Part shown: positions 5,463-6,110 of the stretch, in pieces
Layout of the letters: each line of letters opens with the position of its first letter
How positions within the stretch are numbered: the stretch's first letter is position 1
Assembly: GCA_003567835.1 (NCBI GenBank)
Contig: PWYO01000096.1
Location: 1-6,110 of the forward strand
Origin: Actinomycetota bacterium
GTDB lineage: Bacteria > Actinomycetota > Humimicrobiia > Humimicrobiales > Humimicrobiaceae
Direction: 5' to 3'
Length of the DNA stretch: 6,110 bases
Made by a program: the position numbers and the translations under genes
The notes under the pieces: generated by a model
The model's database searches: none
What the model was told of the DNA's origin: nothing
Seen by the model: the letters and a program-made list of their open reading frames with translations, nothing else

Positions 5463-6110
5463 TTAATAACAGTGTATATGAAGCACTTTTTTCGTATCCG
5501 CTTCGATTTTTACGCGCTCATCAATCCGAAACCCAGCAACCCATATGATTTTTTCGGCGTCTTCAAATATGGGAACCAACCCTCTTCTATGTCTGGGAAT
5601 CTTCTGATCGGTAAAAAAGTCCTGGAGCTTTTTTTCTCCTCCTGTTCCCAGGGGATAAAATCGGTCTCCATACCTCCAGCTTCTAATTTTAACAGGAAAT
5701 TGTATTTTATCATAATCGAGGAATGCGTCCATAGGCGAAGCGCTGCAGTATTCATTTTCATGCATAGGGCTTCTGACCTGAGCGGAAACATGAACACCGA
5801 AACCCGGGCAGAAAACACGCCTGCCGATCTCCAGGACCAGCTCCTGGGCAACTTTTTGCTTATCGAGGAGCAGCTGGTATTGCCTGGGAAGTAATTTGCT
5901 CAGCTTTAGGTTGATAAAAAACAGGCAGGCCTTTTCCTTTATGGCCAGCACATCTTTGCTAGGCTGATATTTTTTTGATTCTCCCCCTGCAAAGATGCTG
6001 CTCAGTTGGGCAATGTTTTGAAAAGTAATATCTTTGCTGCTGGCCTGGACCATGTGCAAAGCTTCTCTTATAATCCGCCTCCTTAAAGCCATCTTTTGGT
6101 CCTGCAGAAA
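5463..6110 (-). CDS. tilS: tRNA(Ile)-lysidine synthetase, C-terminal part (5' end outside window)
   Basis: TilS uses ATP and lysine to convert the wobble cytidine of the CAU anticodon of tRNA-Ile2 to lysidine in the cytoplasm, changing both codon reading and aminoacylation identity. Only the last 215 residues are visible. The frame stays open through the right edge (six codons precede the Met at 6092), so that Met is internal and not the start. The N-terminal PP-loop ATPase domain with its SGGxDS motif is therefore off-window. Visible are the end of the middle helical substrate-recognition region (ALRRRIIREAL, the usual 'aLRRRxLrxal' helix) and the C-terminal TilS domain. That domain carries RYGDRFYPLG (fragment residues about 146-155), KKLQDFFTDQKIP (about 160-172) and IIWVAGFRID (about 188-197), all family signatures. 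It ends with TAA. hpt follows in the same direction, the usual Firmicutes order. The identification is firm; only the start is unknown. Confidence 0.95.
   Translation of the reverse strand, partial: FLQDQKMALRRRIIREALHMVQASSKDITFQNIAQLSSIFAGGESKKYQPSKDVLAIKEKACLFFINLKLSKLLPRQYQLLLDKQKVAQELVLEIGRRVFCPGFGVHVSAQVRSPMHENEYCSASPMDAFLDYDKIQFPVKIRSWRYGDRFYPLGTGGEKKLQDFFTDQKIPRHRRGLVPIFEDAEKIIWVAGFRIDERVKIEADTKKVLHIHCY

Overview
The window is one co-directional gene block. Every supported gene lies on the minus strand, so transcription runs from the right end to the left end. In transcription order it holds the 3' part of tilS (tRNA-Ile lysidine synthetase), hpt (hypoxanthine phosphoribosyltransferase), ftsH (membrane AAA+ zinc protease), an aldo/keto reductase with a C-terminal two-cluster ferredoxin region, folE (GTP cyclohydrolase I) and folP (dihydropteroate synthase). 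There is no RNA gene, mobile element, CRISPR array or long non-coding stretch; every gap is under 80 bases.

The tilS-hpt-ftsH order followed by folate genes is the classic Firmicutes arrangement (compare Bacillus subtilis tilS-hprT-ftsH ... folP-folB-folK). The moderate base composition, the Shine-Dalgarno-driven TTG and GTG starts, the roughly 400-residue DHPS with an N-terminal extension, and the oxygen-sensitive-looking [4Fe-4S] aldo/keto reductase suggest an anaerobic member of the Clostridia in the broad sense, perhaps Peptococcaceae-like. The phylum-level inference is fairly good; anything finer is a guess.

Right part (about 4859-6110): tilS and hpt, a tRNA-modification and purine-salvage pair. 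Middle (about 2909-4872): ftsH, preceded by a good predicted sigma-A promoter whose -35 box lies in the end of hpt. A 9-bp palindrome starts at about +1 of that promoter. The ftsH stop overlaps the GTG start of the aldo/keto reductase (1878-2912), so those two are probably translationally coupled. Left part (5-1869): a second predicted promoter (TTATCA-N17-TATAAT) in the 79-base gap drives folE and folP, which sit 9 bases apart.

FolE makes 7,8-dihydroneopterin triphosphate from GTP. FolP joins the later pterin pyrophosphate to p-aminobenzoate. The left end is therefore the start of a folate operon, whose folB and folK genes would be expected just beyond position 1. The genes are mostly ordinary. 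The points worth a second look are regulatory (the palindrome at the ftsH promoter, the odd ftsH start, the abundance of non-ATG starts) and contextual (an Fe-S aldo/keto reductase where B. subtilis has coaX, hslO, cysK and pab genes).
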